From positions 444,304 through 508,303 of the forward strand of contig NZ_QBFD01000015.1 of assembly GCF_003335585.1 (NCBI RefSeq): a stretch of DNA of 64,000 bases, given 5' to 3'. The notes beneath the pieces are model-generated. The model did not search any database. It was not told the origin of the DNA and was given only the letters and a program-made list of their open reading frames with translations. This DNA is from Sulfitobacter sp. DFL-14 (lineage in GTDB: Bacteria > Pseudomonadota > Alphaproteobacteria > Rhodobacterales > Rhodobacteraceae). A program made the translations under genes and the position numbers. Below are positions 23,905-32,248 of this stretch, in pieces. Position 1 is the first letter of the stretch, and each line of letters starts with the position of its first letter.

Positions 23905-24831
23905 CTACTCGGAGACTTCCACGATTTCATCTGCCACGACCGCGCCACGCTGCCCCATGGGTCTGGATGGGCCGACGGTTGAATCCTCCCAGGTCCGCAG
24001 TTCGATCTGGGCATTCAGTGACGCCCCGAACAACACCAGAAAGCTTGAGATCCACAGCCAGATCAGCATCGCGATTACCGCGCCGATGGACCCGTAAACC
24101 TGATTGTAATTGCCAAAATTCGCCACGTAGTAGGAAAAACCGAAAGACAGGATCGCCCAGGCGACAACCGCAAGAACGGCACCGGCAGACAGCCAGGGCA
24201 ACCGCGCCGCCTTGCGGTTCGGGCCAAACCGATAAAGCACGCCGACACCAGCGAACAGAACGGCAATTGCGATCACCCAGCGGATCAGCTCGACCACCAA
24301 TGTCCCGAAGGGACCCAAGGGAAAGAACGCCAACACAACCGGCGTCACGACAAGCGCCAGCATCGCGACGATTGCAACCACAACCAGCATGACAGTCAGC
24401 ATGAGCGCACGCAAATAATGCCAGGCCGTGTTCCGGTTTCGTTGTTTATAGACGTTGTTGAGCCCGACCATCATCGCGCCGACACCTGCCCGCGCTGACC
24501 AAAGGGCAAAGAAGAGTGACAAAAGCCCCGCCCAGCCCAGCGTTTCGCTGCTGGCGGTGATCAGCGACGTGACCTGACCATTTAGGATCTCATAGACATC
24601 ATTGGGCAGGAAACTGCGCATGTCCTCAAGCTGCGGCAGGACAACCGCCGGGTCCGAGATAAGCCCCAGAATGGCGATGACTGCAGCAAGAGCGGGGAAC
24701 AACGACAGCATTGCAAAGAAGGCGACGCCGGCAGAAACAAGGGAAAGGTCGTTTTCCGCGACATCGCTCAGGCTCGCCTTGAATGCCTCCCAATACAATC
24801 GGGGACTTCTCGGCAGTTTGAGCGTTCCCAT
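23905..24831 (-). CDS. YihY/BrkB family inner-membrane protein
   Basis: 308 residues with six predicted membrane helices. The family features are the N-terminal 'SLVSAGVAFFAMLSLFPAL' segment and the GPNRKAARLPWLSAGAVLA loop. The family was once called ribonuclease BN but is not; its molecular function is not established. The start is 3 bases after the FocA-like gene stop, so the two are one transcription unit. A MITE-like element lies just behind it. Confidence 0.85.
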   Translation of the reverse strand: MGTLKLPRSPRLYWEAFKASLSDVAENDLSLVSAGVAFFAMLSLFPALAAVIAILGLISDPAVVLPQLEDMRSFLPNDVYEILNGQVTSLITASSETLGWAGLLSLFFALWSARAGVGAMMVGLNNVYKQRNRNTAWHYLRALMLTVMLVVVAIVAMLALVVTPVVLAFFPLGPFGTLVVELIRWVIAIAVLFAGVGVLYRFGPNRKAARLPWLSAGAVLAVVAWAILSFGFSYYVANFGNYNQVYGSIGAVIAMLIWLWISSFLVLFGASLNAQIELRTWEDSTVGPSRPMGQRGAVVADEIVEVSE

Positions 24832-24834
24832 AAG

Positions 24835-25689
24835 CTATCCTTCCTCAACATCGTCGCGCACCTGCCCCCATGCAACGAGGCTGAAGATAATCGTCCCACC
24901 GATGATGTTACCAGCAAGAACCGGCACGAAAAACCCGAAGATAGCCTGCATGCCGGCCAGCTCGCCACGCAACAGCAACACGGCCATTTCGACGGAACCG
25001 GCAACAATATGCGTGAAATCACCCGCAGCGATCAGCCATGTGAACGTCAGTATCAGGAAAAAGGCTGCTTCGTCCGCCTGCGGCAGCATCCAGACGATGA
25101 GGGCAACAATCACCCCTGCGGGAATGGCGCGCCAGAAACTTTCCGATGCGGGCATCCCGGTGGCATGTTCCGACAGGGCCAGGATGGCCGCCATCGTCTC
25201 ACCCGGAATGGCCGGGGTAAAGACGAACAGCGACGCCGCCGCAAAGGCCCCGATGACATTCGCGGTCAGCACGATCGTCCACAGCCGCGCCATGCAGAGC
25301 AGCGAATGCATGGACCTTTGATGCATGATCGGCAGAACGGTCGTGATGGTATTTTCCGTGAACAATTGCATTCGGCCCATGATCACGGCCAGAAAGCCAA
25401 GCGAATAGCCCAGATTCTCCAGCAGTGGCCGCCAGGACGCATCAGGCAGATGCGCCCTGAATATCGCCTCGCCCAGCACCGAGAGGCTGATCAGCATACC
25501 CGCGGCGATTCCTGACCAGATCAGGGATTTCTTGGTGCGGGCCAGTTCCTCTTCACCATCCCGCCGGATGACCTCATAGATCATCCGCGGCGACAATGCC
25601 GCCGCTTCGTTGACCGATTTCTCTTCCGCCGCGTCTTCGATTTCTTTTTCGCCGGGGTGATGCCGGATCAATGGCGCCATCGCGATCAT
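24835..25689 (-). CDS. Formate/nitrite transporter (FocA/NirC/YfdC) family channel
   Basis: 284 residues. A charged N-terminal region of about 45 residues precedes six membrane helices. The half-helix signature is seen in FRAHLPDASWRP, NVIGAFAAASLFV and AGNIIGGTIIFSLVAWGQV. The long hydrophilic N-terminus fits the YfdC-like subgroup better than FocA itself, so the transported anion is open. It is transcribed with the YihY-family gene. Confidence 0.82.
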   Translation of the reverse strand: MIAMAPLIRHHPGEKEIEDAAEEKSVNEAAALSPRMIYEVIRRDGEEELARTKKSLIWSGIAAGMLISLSVLGEAIFRAHLPDASWRPLLENLGYSLGFLAVIMGRMQLFTENTITTVLPIMHQRSMHSLLCMARLWTIVLTANVIGAFAAASLFVFTPAIPGETMAAILALSEHATGMPASESFWRAIPAGVIVALIVWMLPQADEAAFFLILTFTWLIAAGDFTHIVAGSVEMAVLLLRGELAGMQAIFGFFVPVLAGNIIGGTIIFSLVAWGQVRDDVEEG

Positions 25690-25812
25690 CCTTTAACCGA
25701 TTTCTGTGGGAACTAGTGCAGTTCTTCGATGTGGACAGCGCCTTTGCGCAATTAGCCTTCTTGCACCTGCCGCGTGGAGCTTTCAAAACAATGCTCAGCA
25801 AAGGAAGAATCC

Positions 25813-27084
25813 ATGAAACCTCACTCCGACCGTCTTAGCGATGAAATCCGTGCAAGATTTGCACATGTCGACACCTGCCCGTTCTCGGGGCCGCGCATCT
25901 TCTTCGAGAACGCGGGCGGCGCGCTTACCCTGAAATCCGTGGTGGAGACTTCTGCAAAGTTCGCTGCGATCCCGGACAATCAGGGCCGGGACAACCTGGC
26001 ATCTGCTGCACTGGTAAAGGTTATCGCCGACGCCAAGGCGGACATGGCCCTGTTCTTCAACGCGGCCTCGGGCCGTTTCTTTGTCGGTGAATCGGGGACC
26101 GAACTGCTGTTCAGGCTGATACGGACCGCAATCATGGGGCCTGCAAACCGCGGCGCGGTGATCGGATCAACGGTTGAGCATCCCGCGTCCCGCAGCGCGG
26201 CACAGCATTGGGCGCAGCAAGCGGGTGTTGAATACCTCAGCGTGCCGCACGACGACGCGACCGGCCAGGTCACGGCCGCCGCCTATCGCGATGTCATGCG
26301 CGAAGATGTCACTGTGGCGACCATCCTGCACACCTCGCCTGTCACAGGTATTGCCAACGATGTGGCCGCCATCGCCAGGGCGATCCGCGCCAAGGCACCG
26401 GATGCTTTCATCATCGTGGACGGCATCCAGCACGCCAGCCACGGGCAGGTCGACATCGCCGCCTATGACATCGACGGCTATGTCGTATCCCCTTACAAGA
26501 TGTTCTCCCGGCACGGTTATGGCGTGGCCTGGGCCTCCGACAGGCTGACCGCGCTCAAGATCGAGACGCTTGCGGGCGGACCTCAGGGCAACTGGGAAAT
26601 GGGCACCCGCGACACCGGGGCCTACGCCACGTTTTCAGATGTTGTGCACTATCTGGATTGGCTGGGCGGCGAGGTGTCGGACCAGACCGACACCCGAAGC
26701 CGGATCATCGCTGCCGGTGCCAGCATCCATGCCCATGAAAAGGCGCTGACGGATGCCCTGCTCTATGGCTTGGGCAACCTGCCCGGGCTCACCTCGCTGC
26801 CGGGTGTCACGATCCTGGGCGGGGCCGACAATGAAGATCGCGAGGGGCTTGTCTGCTTTGCGCTTGATCTGCTTCCCGCCGACCAGATCGTGGCAAACCT
26901 GAATGACAGCGGAATCCGCACCCACATCCGCCGCGCCGATCACTATTCGGGGAATGTCCTGACCCCGCTTGGCCTTGACGCTGCGGTGCGTGTCTCGCTT
27001 TGTCACTACAACACCCTCGCGGAAGTCCGGGCGCTGTTGCTGGCCATGCAAGAGATGACCTTGCCAATCGTCTCAGACCAGTGA
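25813..27084 (+). CDS. Class V aminotransferase / cysteine desulfurase-like PLP enzyme
   Basis: 423 residues from the ATG at 25813, which has AAAGGAAG upstream; an in-frame start at 25774 lacks one. The fold-type I class V core shows FFENAGGA near the N-terminus, E122-H123 in GSTVEHPASR, D203 and H207 in IIVDGIQHASH, and the lysine K229 in VVSPYKMFSRHG. The normal NifS/SufS catalytic-loop cysteine is not obvious, so an aminotransferase or lyase is more likely than sulfur transfer. The gene is followed 11 bases later by an M20 hydrolase, suggesting a joint catabolic step. Confidence 0.78.
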   Translation: MKPHSDRLSDEIRARFAHVDTCPFSGPRIFFENAGGALTLKSVVETSAKFAAIPDNQGRDNLASAALVKVIADAKADMALFFNAASGRFFVGESGTELLFRLIRTAIMGPANRGAVIGSTVEHPASRSAAQHWAQQAGVEYLSVPHDDATGQVTAAAYRDVMREDVTVATILHTSPVTGIANDVAAIARAIRAKAPDAFIIVDGIQHASHGQVDIAAYDIDGYVVSPYKMFSRHGYGVAWASDRLTALKIETLAGGPQGNWEMGTRDTGAYATFSDVVHYLDWLGGEVSDQTDTRSRIIAAGASIHAHEKALTDALLYGLGNLPGLTSLPGVTILGGADNEDREGLVCFALDLLPADQIVANLNDSGIRTHIRRADHYSGNVLTPLGLDAAVRVSLCHYNTLAEVRALLLAMQEMTLPIVSDQ

Positions 27085-27095
27085 ACGATGCAGGC

Positions 27096-28373
27096 ATGAA
27101 CACATCGCTCCTCACTGCCATCTCTGCCAAGCGTGATGATCTCATCGCGCTGACCCAGGACCTGATCCGCATTCCCACCCTGAATCCGCCGGGCCGGGAC
27201 TATCGCCTGATCTGCGAATATCTGGACAACCGCCTGCGCAAACATGGTTTCGAGACGGAACTGATCCGGGCCACCGGCACGCCCGGCGACAGCGACAAAT
27301 ATCCGCGCTGGAACATCGTCGCCCGGCGCGAGGGTACGCGGCCCGGCGACTGCATCCACTTCAACAGCCACACAGACGTGGTGGAGGTCGGCGCGGGCTG
27401 GACATTCGATCCCTTCGGCGGTGATGTCGCCGATGGCAAGATTTACGGACGCGGTGCATGCGACATGAAAGGCGGGCTGGCCGCCTCCATCATCGCGGCT
27501 GAGGCCTTTATCGAAACGCATCCCGACTTCGCAGGTGCGATTGAGATTTCAGGTACGGCAGACGAGGAAACCGGCGGCTACGGCGGCGTCGCCTACCTGG
27601 CAGAGCAGGGCTATTTCAACCCGAGCCGCGTTCAGCACGTCATCATCCCCGAACCGCTGAACAAGGACCGCATCTGCCTGGGCCATCGCGGTGGCTGGTG
27701 GGCCGAGATCGAGACAAAGGGCGAAATCGCCCATGGCGCGATGCCATTTCTGGGCGATTGCGCCGTCCGCCACATGGGCGCGGTCCTGCAGGAGTTCGAG
27801 GACAAGCTGTTTCCCGCGATGGCTGCCCGCTATACCGACATGCCGGTCGTGCCTGAAGGCGCGCGGCAATCGACGATGAACATCAACTCCATCCACGGCG
27901 GAGAGGCCGAACCGGAGGAAGGTTTCACCGGCCTGCAGGCCCATTGCGTCCCCGACAGCTGCCGCATCGTGATCGACCGGCGGTTCCTGATCGAAGAGCC
28001 GCTGGATCAGGTCCGGGGTGAGGTCATGAGCCTATTGGAAGGGTTGCGCGCGACACGTGCCAATTTTGACTTTGAGCTGACCGAGCGGAACTCGGTCCTG
28101 CCCTCCATGACGGACCGTGACGCGCCGGTGGTTCGTACCGTGGCAGACGCCATCGAACAGGTCATGGGCAAGGCGCCTGAATATGTCGCCTCGCCCGGCA
28201 GCTATGACCAGAAACACATCGACCGGATCGGCACCCTGAAGAACTGCATCGCCTACGGGCCGGGGGTGCTGGAATTGGCCCACAAACCCGACGAATGGAT
28301 CGGCATAGATGACATGATCGACAGTGCCATGGTCATGGGTGCCGCGATGGAAAGCCTGCTGCTGAAGGGTTAA
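27096..28373 (+). CDS. M20 family metallohydrolase (acetylornithine deacetylase / succinyl-diaminopimelate desuccinylase type)
   Basis: 425 residues. The metal ligands of the M20 family are present: HFNSHTDVVEVG (His and Asp), YGRGACDMKGG (bridging Asp), TADEETGG (catalytic Glu-Glu pair) and a final His in ELAHKPDEW. The central lid domain spans about residues 190-310. It should hydrolyse an N-acyl or carbamoyl amino acid. The start chosen, 11 bases after the aminotransferase stop, gives the usual N-terminus. Its TAA stop lies in a TTAA shared with the convergent chaperone gene. Confidence 0.82.
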   Translation: MNTSLLTAISAKRDDLIALTQDLIRIPTLNPPGRDYRLICEYLDNRLRKHGFETELIRATGTPGDSDKYPRWNIVARREGTRPGDCIHFNSHTDVVEVGAGWTFDPFGGDVADGKIYGRGACDMKGGLAASIIAAEAFIETHPDFAGAIEISGTADEETGGYGGVAYLAEQGYFNPSRVQHVIIPEPLNKDRICLGHRGGWWAEIETKGEIAHGAMPFLGDCAVRHMGAVLQEFEDKLFPAMAARYTDMPVVPEGARQSTMNINSIHGGEAEPEEGFTGLQAHCVPDSCRIVIDRRFLIEEPLDQVRGEVMSLLEGLRATRANFDFELTERNSVLPSMTDRDAPVVRTVADAIEQVMGKAPEYVASPGSYDQKHIDRIGTLKNCIAYGPGVLELAHKPDEWIGIDDMIDSAMVMGAAMESLLLKG

Positions 28374-29626
28374 CCGTCAAAGGCGGTCGCGGCGCCGATG
28401 GCCAGCCCATCGACAATTGCCGTCAGCGCCGCGCCCCGGTGGATCTCTGCATTCGGAAGGCGCATGCACAGGGCGTTTTCGACCACCTGCATCAGGCTGG
28501 AGCCGCCGACAAAGATCACCTTGTCGACCTGTTCCGGCGCAACCCCTGCCGTGACCATCGCATCAGAAGCCGCCGTGCCGATTTCATCCGCAAGCGGGGC
28601 CAGCCGCGCCGTCATCCAATCCGCAGGCAAGGGCAATGTGGCACCGGGTTTCAGCATCCCGACCTTGACCACCGGGTCGGCGACCCCCGGCGTATTCGCC
28701 ATGATCTTTCCCGCCTCGACGGCAAAGGCGAGATCATGGCCCAATTTATCTTCCAGCACCTTGACCAGACGGCCCAGCCGCTTGGGATGCACCGCAAATT
28801 TCTCCAGCTCCGCCGCCGCTTTGCGGGTATCGGGGCCATAGAGAAACGGGATCTTGGCCCAGGTGGCGAGGTCATTGAAGATGGCATTCGGCGCGATATG
28901 CGTGTCATCGCCAAAGGCATGGCGGATCGGACTGCCCATGCCGAGCTGCGGCATGACCCGCCCGATACTCAGATGGCGGTCGAAATCGGTGCCGCCGATG
29001 CGCACGCCGTGGCTGGCCAGAATGTCGATCTCTGCCGTGCCCTTCTGCCGGAACAGCGTGAAATCCGACGTGCCGCCACCAATGTCCACGATCAACGCCA
29101 GATCGCCGGGGGCCAGCACCTCGCGGTTTGCCAGTGCCGCCGCCTCCGGCTCGTTCATGAACCGCACCTCTGAAAACCCCGCGCGGCGGTAGGCTTCTGT
29201 CAGGTCCAGCAATGCCTGAGCGTCGCGCCTGGCATCGGCGGAATGAAACCGGACCGGCCGCCCGGAAAGCGCCCGATCAAACTGAAATCCGGTTGCCGCT
29301 TCGGCCCTTGATTTCAGCGCGGCCAGGAAACGTGCGACGATATCGATGAAATCCAGCCGCTCGCCCAGCAGCATCCTGCTTTCGCGCATCAGCCTTGTGC
29401 CCAGCAGGCTTTTCAGCCCGCGCATATAGCGCCCCTCATCACCCGCAAGCAGGGCGGCGCTCGCCCGCTCGCCCACCACCATCTGGCCTGCCTCGAAATC
29501 GAAAAAGACCGCTGTCGGCACGGTCTGCGCATCGGCTTCCAGCGGAATCAAATGCGGTCTGCCATCCACGAGGATCCCGGCGGCAGAATTCGATGTGCCG
29601 AAATCTATACCCAATGTCGCTGACAT
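28370..29626 (-). CDS. Hsp70 family chaperone-like protein (YegD type)
   Basis: 418 residues. The actin-like ATPase is clear: GIDFGTSNSAAG (phosphate 1), VDIGGGTSDFTLFR (phosphate 2) and VIFVGGSSLMQVVENAL (adenosine). The substrate-binding domain of DnaK is absent, and the length matches the YegD subgroup, whose role is not known. It is convergent with the M20 gene, with overlapping stop codons. Confidence 0.85.
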   Translation of the reverse strand: MSATLGIDFGTSNSAAGILVDGRPHLIPLEADAQTVPTAVFFDFEAGQMVVGERASAALLAGDEGRYMRGLKSLLGTRLMRESRMLLGERLDFIDIVARFLAALKSRAEAATGFQFDRALSGRPVRFHSADARRDAQALLDLTEAYRRAGFSEVRFMNEPEAAALANREVLAPGDLALIVDIGGGTSDFTLFRQKGTAEIDILASHGVRIGGTDFDRHLSIGRVMPQLGMGSPIRHAFGDDTHIAPNAIFNDLATWAKIPFLYGPDTRKAAAELEKFAVHPKRLGRLVKVLEDKLGHDLAFAVEAGKIMANTPGVADPVVKVGMLKPGATLPLPADWMTARLAPLADEIGTAASDAMVTAGVAPEQVDKVIFVGGSSLMQVVENALCMRLPNAEIHRGAALTAIVDGLAIGAATAFDG

Positions 29627-29760
29627 GCCGTCGCCCGCCCCTGAATCAAAGGTCGCTGACTAAGCGGTCCGTGAATGAATGGCAATTGACCGATTAAGAA
29701 CGCTGGCAAGAAGTCTGCGATTTGGCTAGCCTTTCGCCATAATCAAAAGGGAGACCACCC

Positions 29761-31239
29761 ATGTTCCACCTTCGCCACTTGCTGCTTGGCGTCAGCACCG
29801 CCGCCCTGATGGCAGGCGCGGCTGTTGCCAAGGACGACATCACCGTCGCGCTGCAACTTGAGCCGCCTCACCTTGACCCCACATCAGCTGCTGCCGGCGC
29901 CATCGATTCCGTGCTCTATTCCAATGTGTTCGAGGGGCTGACGCGTTTCATGTCCGACGGCTCCGTCGTGCCGGGCCTCGCCGAAAGCTGGGAAATTTCC
30001 GAAGACGGTCTGACCTATACCTTCAAGCTGCGCGAAGGCGTCACCTTTCACGACGGCACCACCATGGACGCAGAGGATGTGAAATTCAGCCTCGACCGCA
30101 TCAATGCCGAGGACAGCGCAAATGCGCAAAAGGCACTTTACTCAGCCATCTCCGAAGTCAACGTGATCGACCCCGCGACAGTCGAGGTCAAGCTGAGCGA
30201 GCAGAACGGCAGCATGCTGTTCAACCTTGCCTGGGGTGACGCGGTGATCGTGGCGCCCGAAAGCATCGACAACATCAAACAGCAGCCGATCGGGACCGGC
30301 GCCTTCAAGTTCGACAGCTGGACGCAGGGCGACAAGATCGTGCTGTCGAAGAACCCCGATTACTGGGGCACGCCCGCGCAACTTGAATCGGCAACATTCA
30401 AGTTCATCTCCGACCCCACCGCCGCCTTTGCCGCGATGATGGCCGAGGATGCGGATGTCTTCGCAGGCTTCCCCGCGCCGGAGAACCTGCCCCAGTTCGA
30501 GGCTGATCCGCGCTTTCAGGTCATTGTAGGATCGACCGAAGGTGAGACTATTCTCTCCACCAACAACACCCGCGCGCCTTTTGACAACGTGAAAGTGCGC
30601 GAGGCGATGGCTCATGCGATTGACCGGCAGGCGATCATCGACGGCGCGATGTTCGGCCTTGGCACGCCCATCGGCACACATTTCGCCCCCCACAACCCGG
30701 CCTATGTCGATCTGACCTCGCTGAGCGCATATGACCCCGAAAAGGCCAAGGCGCTGTTGGCCGAAGCAGGGTTCCCGGACGGGTTCGAAACCACGCTGCA
30801 CCTGCCGCCCCCCTCCTACGCCCGGCGCGGCGGAGAGATCATCGCGGCGCAGCTCGCAGAAGTGGGCATCAAGGCAGAAATCACCAACGTCGAATGGGCG
30901 CAGTGGTTGGAAACCGTGTTCAAGGGCAAGGATTTCGGCCTGACCATCGTCAGCCATACCGAGCCGATGGACATCGGGATCTATGCCAACCCCGACTATT
31001 ACTTCCAGTATGACAACCCCGATCTGCAAGCGCTGATGGCCGATCTGAACCGCACCACCGACCCGGACAAGCGGAACCAGATGCTGGGCGATGCGCAGCG
31101 GATGATCTCGGAGGCTTACGTGAATGGCTACCTGTTCCAGCTGGCCCTGCCGACGGTGGCCAAAGCCGGGATCGAAGGCCTGTGGGAAAACGCCCCGACC
31201 CAGGCGACCGACCTGACGGCCGTTCACTGGACCGAATGA
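29761..31239 (+). CDS. ABC transporter solute-binding protein, family 5 (peptide/nickel type)
   Basis: 492 residues with a signal peptide (LLLGVSTAALMAGAAVAKD). The body is a type-C binding protein: PHLDPTSAA near the N-terminus, then NVFEGLTRFMSDGSVVPGLAESWEIS and YTFKLREGVTFHDGT, the SBP_bac_5 signature. It binds oligopeptides or related solutes in the periplasm. No permease or ATPase gene is next to it, and a terminator follows, so it must serve a system encoded elsewhere. Confidence 0.88.
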   Translation: MFHLRHLLLGVSTAALMAGAAVAKDDITVALQLEPPHLDPTSAAAGAIDSVLYSNVFEGLTRFMSDGSVVPGLAESWEISEDGLTYTFKLREGVTFHDGTTMDAEDVKFSLDRINAEDSANAQKALYSAISEVNVIDPATVEVKLSEQNGSMLFNLAWGDAVIVAPESIDNIKQQPIGTGAFKFDSWTQGDKIVLSKNPDYWGTPAQLESATFKFISDPTAAFAAMMAEDADVFAGFPAPENLPQFEADPRFQVIVGSTEGETILSTNNTRAPFDNVKVREAMAHAIDRQAIIDGAMFGLGTPIGTHFAPHNPAYVDLTSLSAYDPEKAKALLAEAGFPDGFETTLHLPPPSYARRGGEIIAAQLAEVGIKAEITNVEWAQWLETVFKGKDFGLTIVSHTEPMDIGIYANPDYYFQYDNPDLQALMADLNRTTDPDKRNQMLGDAQRMISEAYVNGYLFQLALPTVAKAGIEGLWENAPTQATDLTAVHWTE

Positions 31240-31253
31240 TCTGACGACAAAGC

Positions 31254-31283
31254 AAAAGGCCCCTGCATCGGCGGGGGCCTTTT
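31254..31283 (+). terminator. Rho-independent terminator of the binding protein gene
   Basis: AAAAGGCCCC pairs with GGGGCCTTTT across a short loop, ending in a T tract, 15 bases after the stop codon. Confidence 0.8.
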
Positions 31284-31316
31284 CATGTCCGGCGCTGAGC
31301 TGCGAACAGCATATGC

Positions 31317-32207
31317 TCAATCGACGATGAAAATGCCCGTGCTCTTCGACTTGTGCTCGGGCTCCACGTGAATGGTGATCTGCGCCTCGCCAAGTTCGGA
31401 CCGCAACCTGTTCTCCACACGGTCGCAAATCTCATGCGCCTCAAAGACAGAGGTCTCTCCCGGCACCACGAGATGAAAGTCGATAAAGGTGAGCGCGCCA
31501 GCGTGCCGGGTGCGCAGGTCGTGCGCCTGCGTCGCGCCGCCCGCTTCGGTCGCGATGATTTCCCTGATCTGGTCCAGCTCGCTCTCCGGCACCGCTTCGT
31601 CCATCAGACCGCTCAGCGATTCCTTGACCACCTTCGAGCCGGACCAGAGGATATTCAGCGCCACCGCCACGGCCATCAACGGGTCCAGCACCCAAAGGCC
31701 GGTGGCAAAAGCCAGCAATATCCCGAATGCAACGCCGAATGACGTCAACACATCGGTAAAAAGATGCCTGCCATCCGCCACCAGCGCGGGCGATTTGTAC
31801 CGACGCCCCCGCGTCACCAGCAGCCAGGCCCAGACACCGTTAAGCGCGGTGGCACCAAGATTGATCAACAGCCCCTCGATCGGCGCATCCAGCACACGGG
31901 GGGATGCAAAGGCGGCATAGGCCTGGTTCAGGATGATCAGGGCGGCGACGATGATCATCACCCCCTCCAGCACCGCGCTGAAGAACTCGGCCTTGTGATG
32001 ACCGAAGGGATGGTTCGAATCCGGGGGCCGCGCCGCAATTCGGATCGCGATCAGTGCGGCAATGGCCGTGGCCACGTTCACAGTGCTTTCCAGAGCATCG
32101 GAAAACAGCGCGACAGAGCCGGTAACCCAATAGGCAATCGCCTTGAGCAGCAGCACGACAATGCCAATCGCAATACTGCCTGTGGCCAGTTTCATCGTGG
32201 GGCTCAT
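31317..32207 (-). CDS. Cation diffusion facilitator (CDF) metal exporter
   Basis: 296 residues with six membrane helices in the first 200 and a cytoplasmic domain after it. Metal-site residues are in ALFSDALESTVN (helix 2) and VADGRHLFTDVLTSFG (helix 5). The cytoplasmic part has the ferredoxin-like fold with DFHLVVPGETSVFEAHEICD and ITIHVEPEH. It exports Zn, Co, Fe or Mn; the helix 5 His-Asp pair fits Zn/Co/Fe-type CDFs, but selectivity cannot be fixed. Confidence 0.88.
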   Translation of the reverse strand: MSPTMKLATGSIAIGIVVLLLKAIAYWVTGSVALFSDALESTVNVATAIAALIAIRIAARPPDSNHPFGHHKAEFFSAVLEGVMIIVAALIILNQAYAAFASPRVLDAPIEGLLINLGATALNGVWAWLLVTRGRRYKSPALVADGRHLFTDVLTSFGVAFGILLAFATGLWVLDPLMAVAVALNILWSGSKVVKESLSGLMDEAVPESELDQIREIIATEAGGATQAHDLRTRHAGALTFIDFHLVVPGETSVFEAHEICDRVENRLRSELGEAQITIHVEPEHKSKSTGIFIVD

Positions 32208-32248
32208 CGCGCGGTCTCTTGTATTTGTCTGTCGCAGGGTGCGACGGA

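Noticed and set aside
25690..25812. EcfG promoter for the FocA-like or class V gene
   Set aside because: GGAAC occurs at about 25715, but no CGTT/GTT lies 16-18 bases further on either strand.
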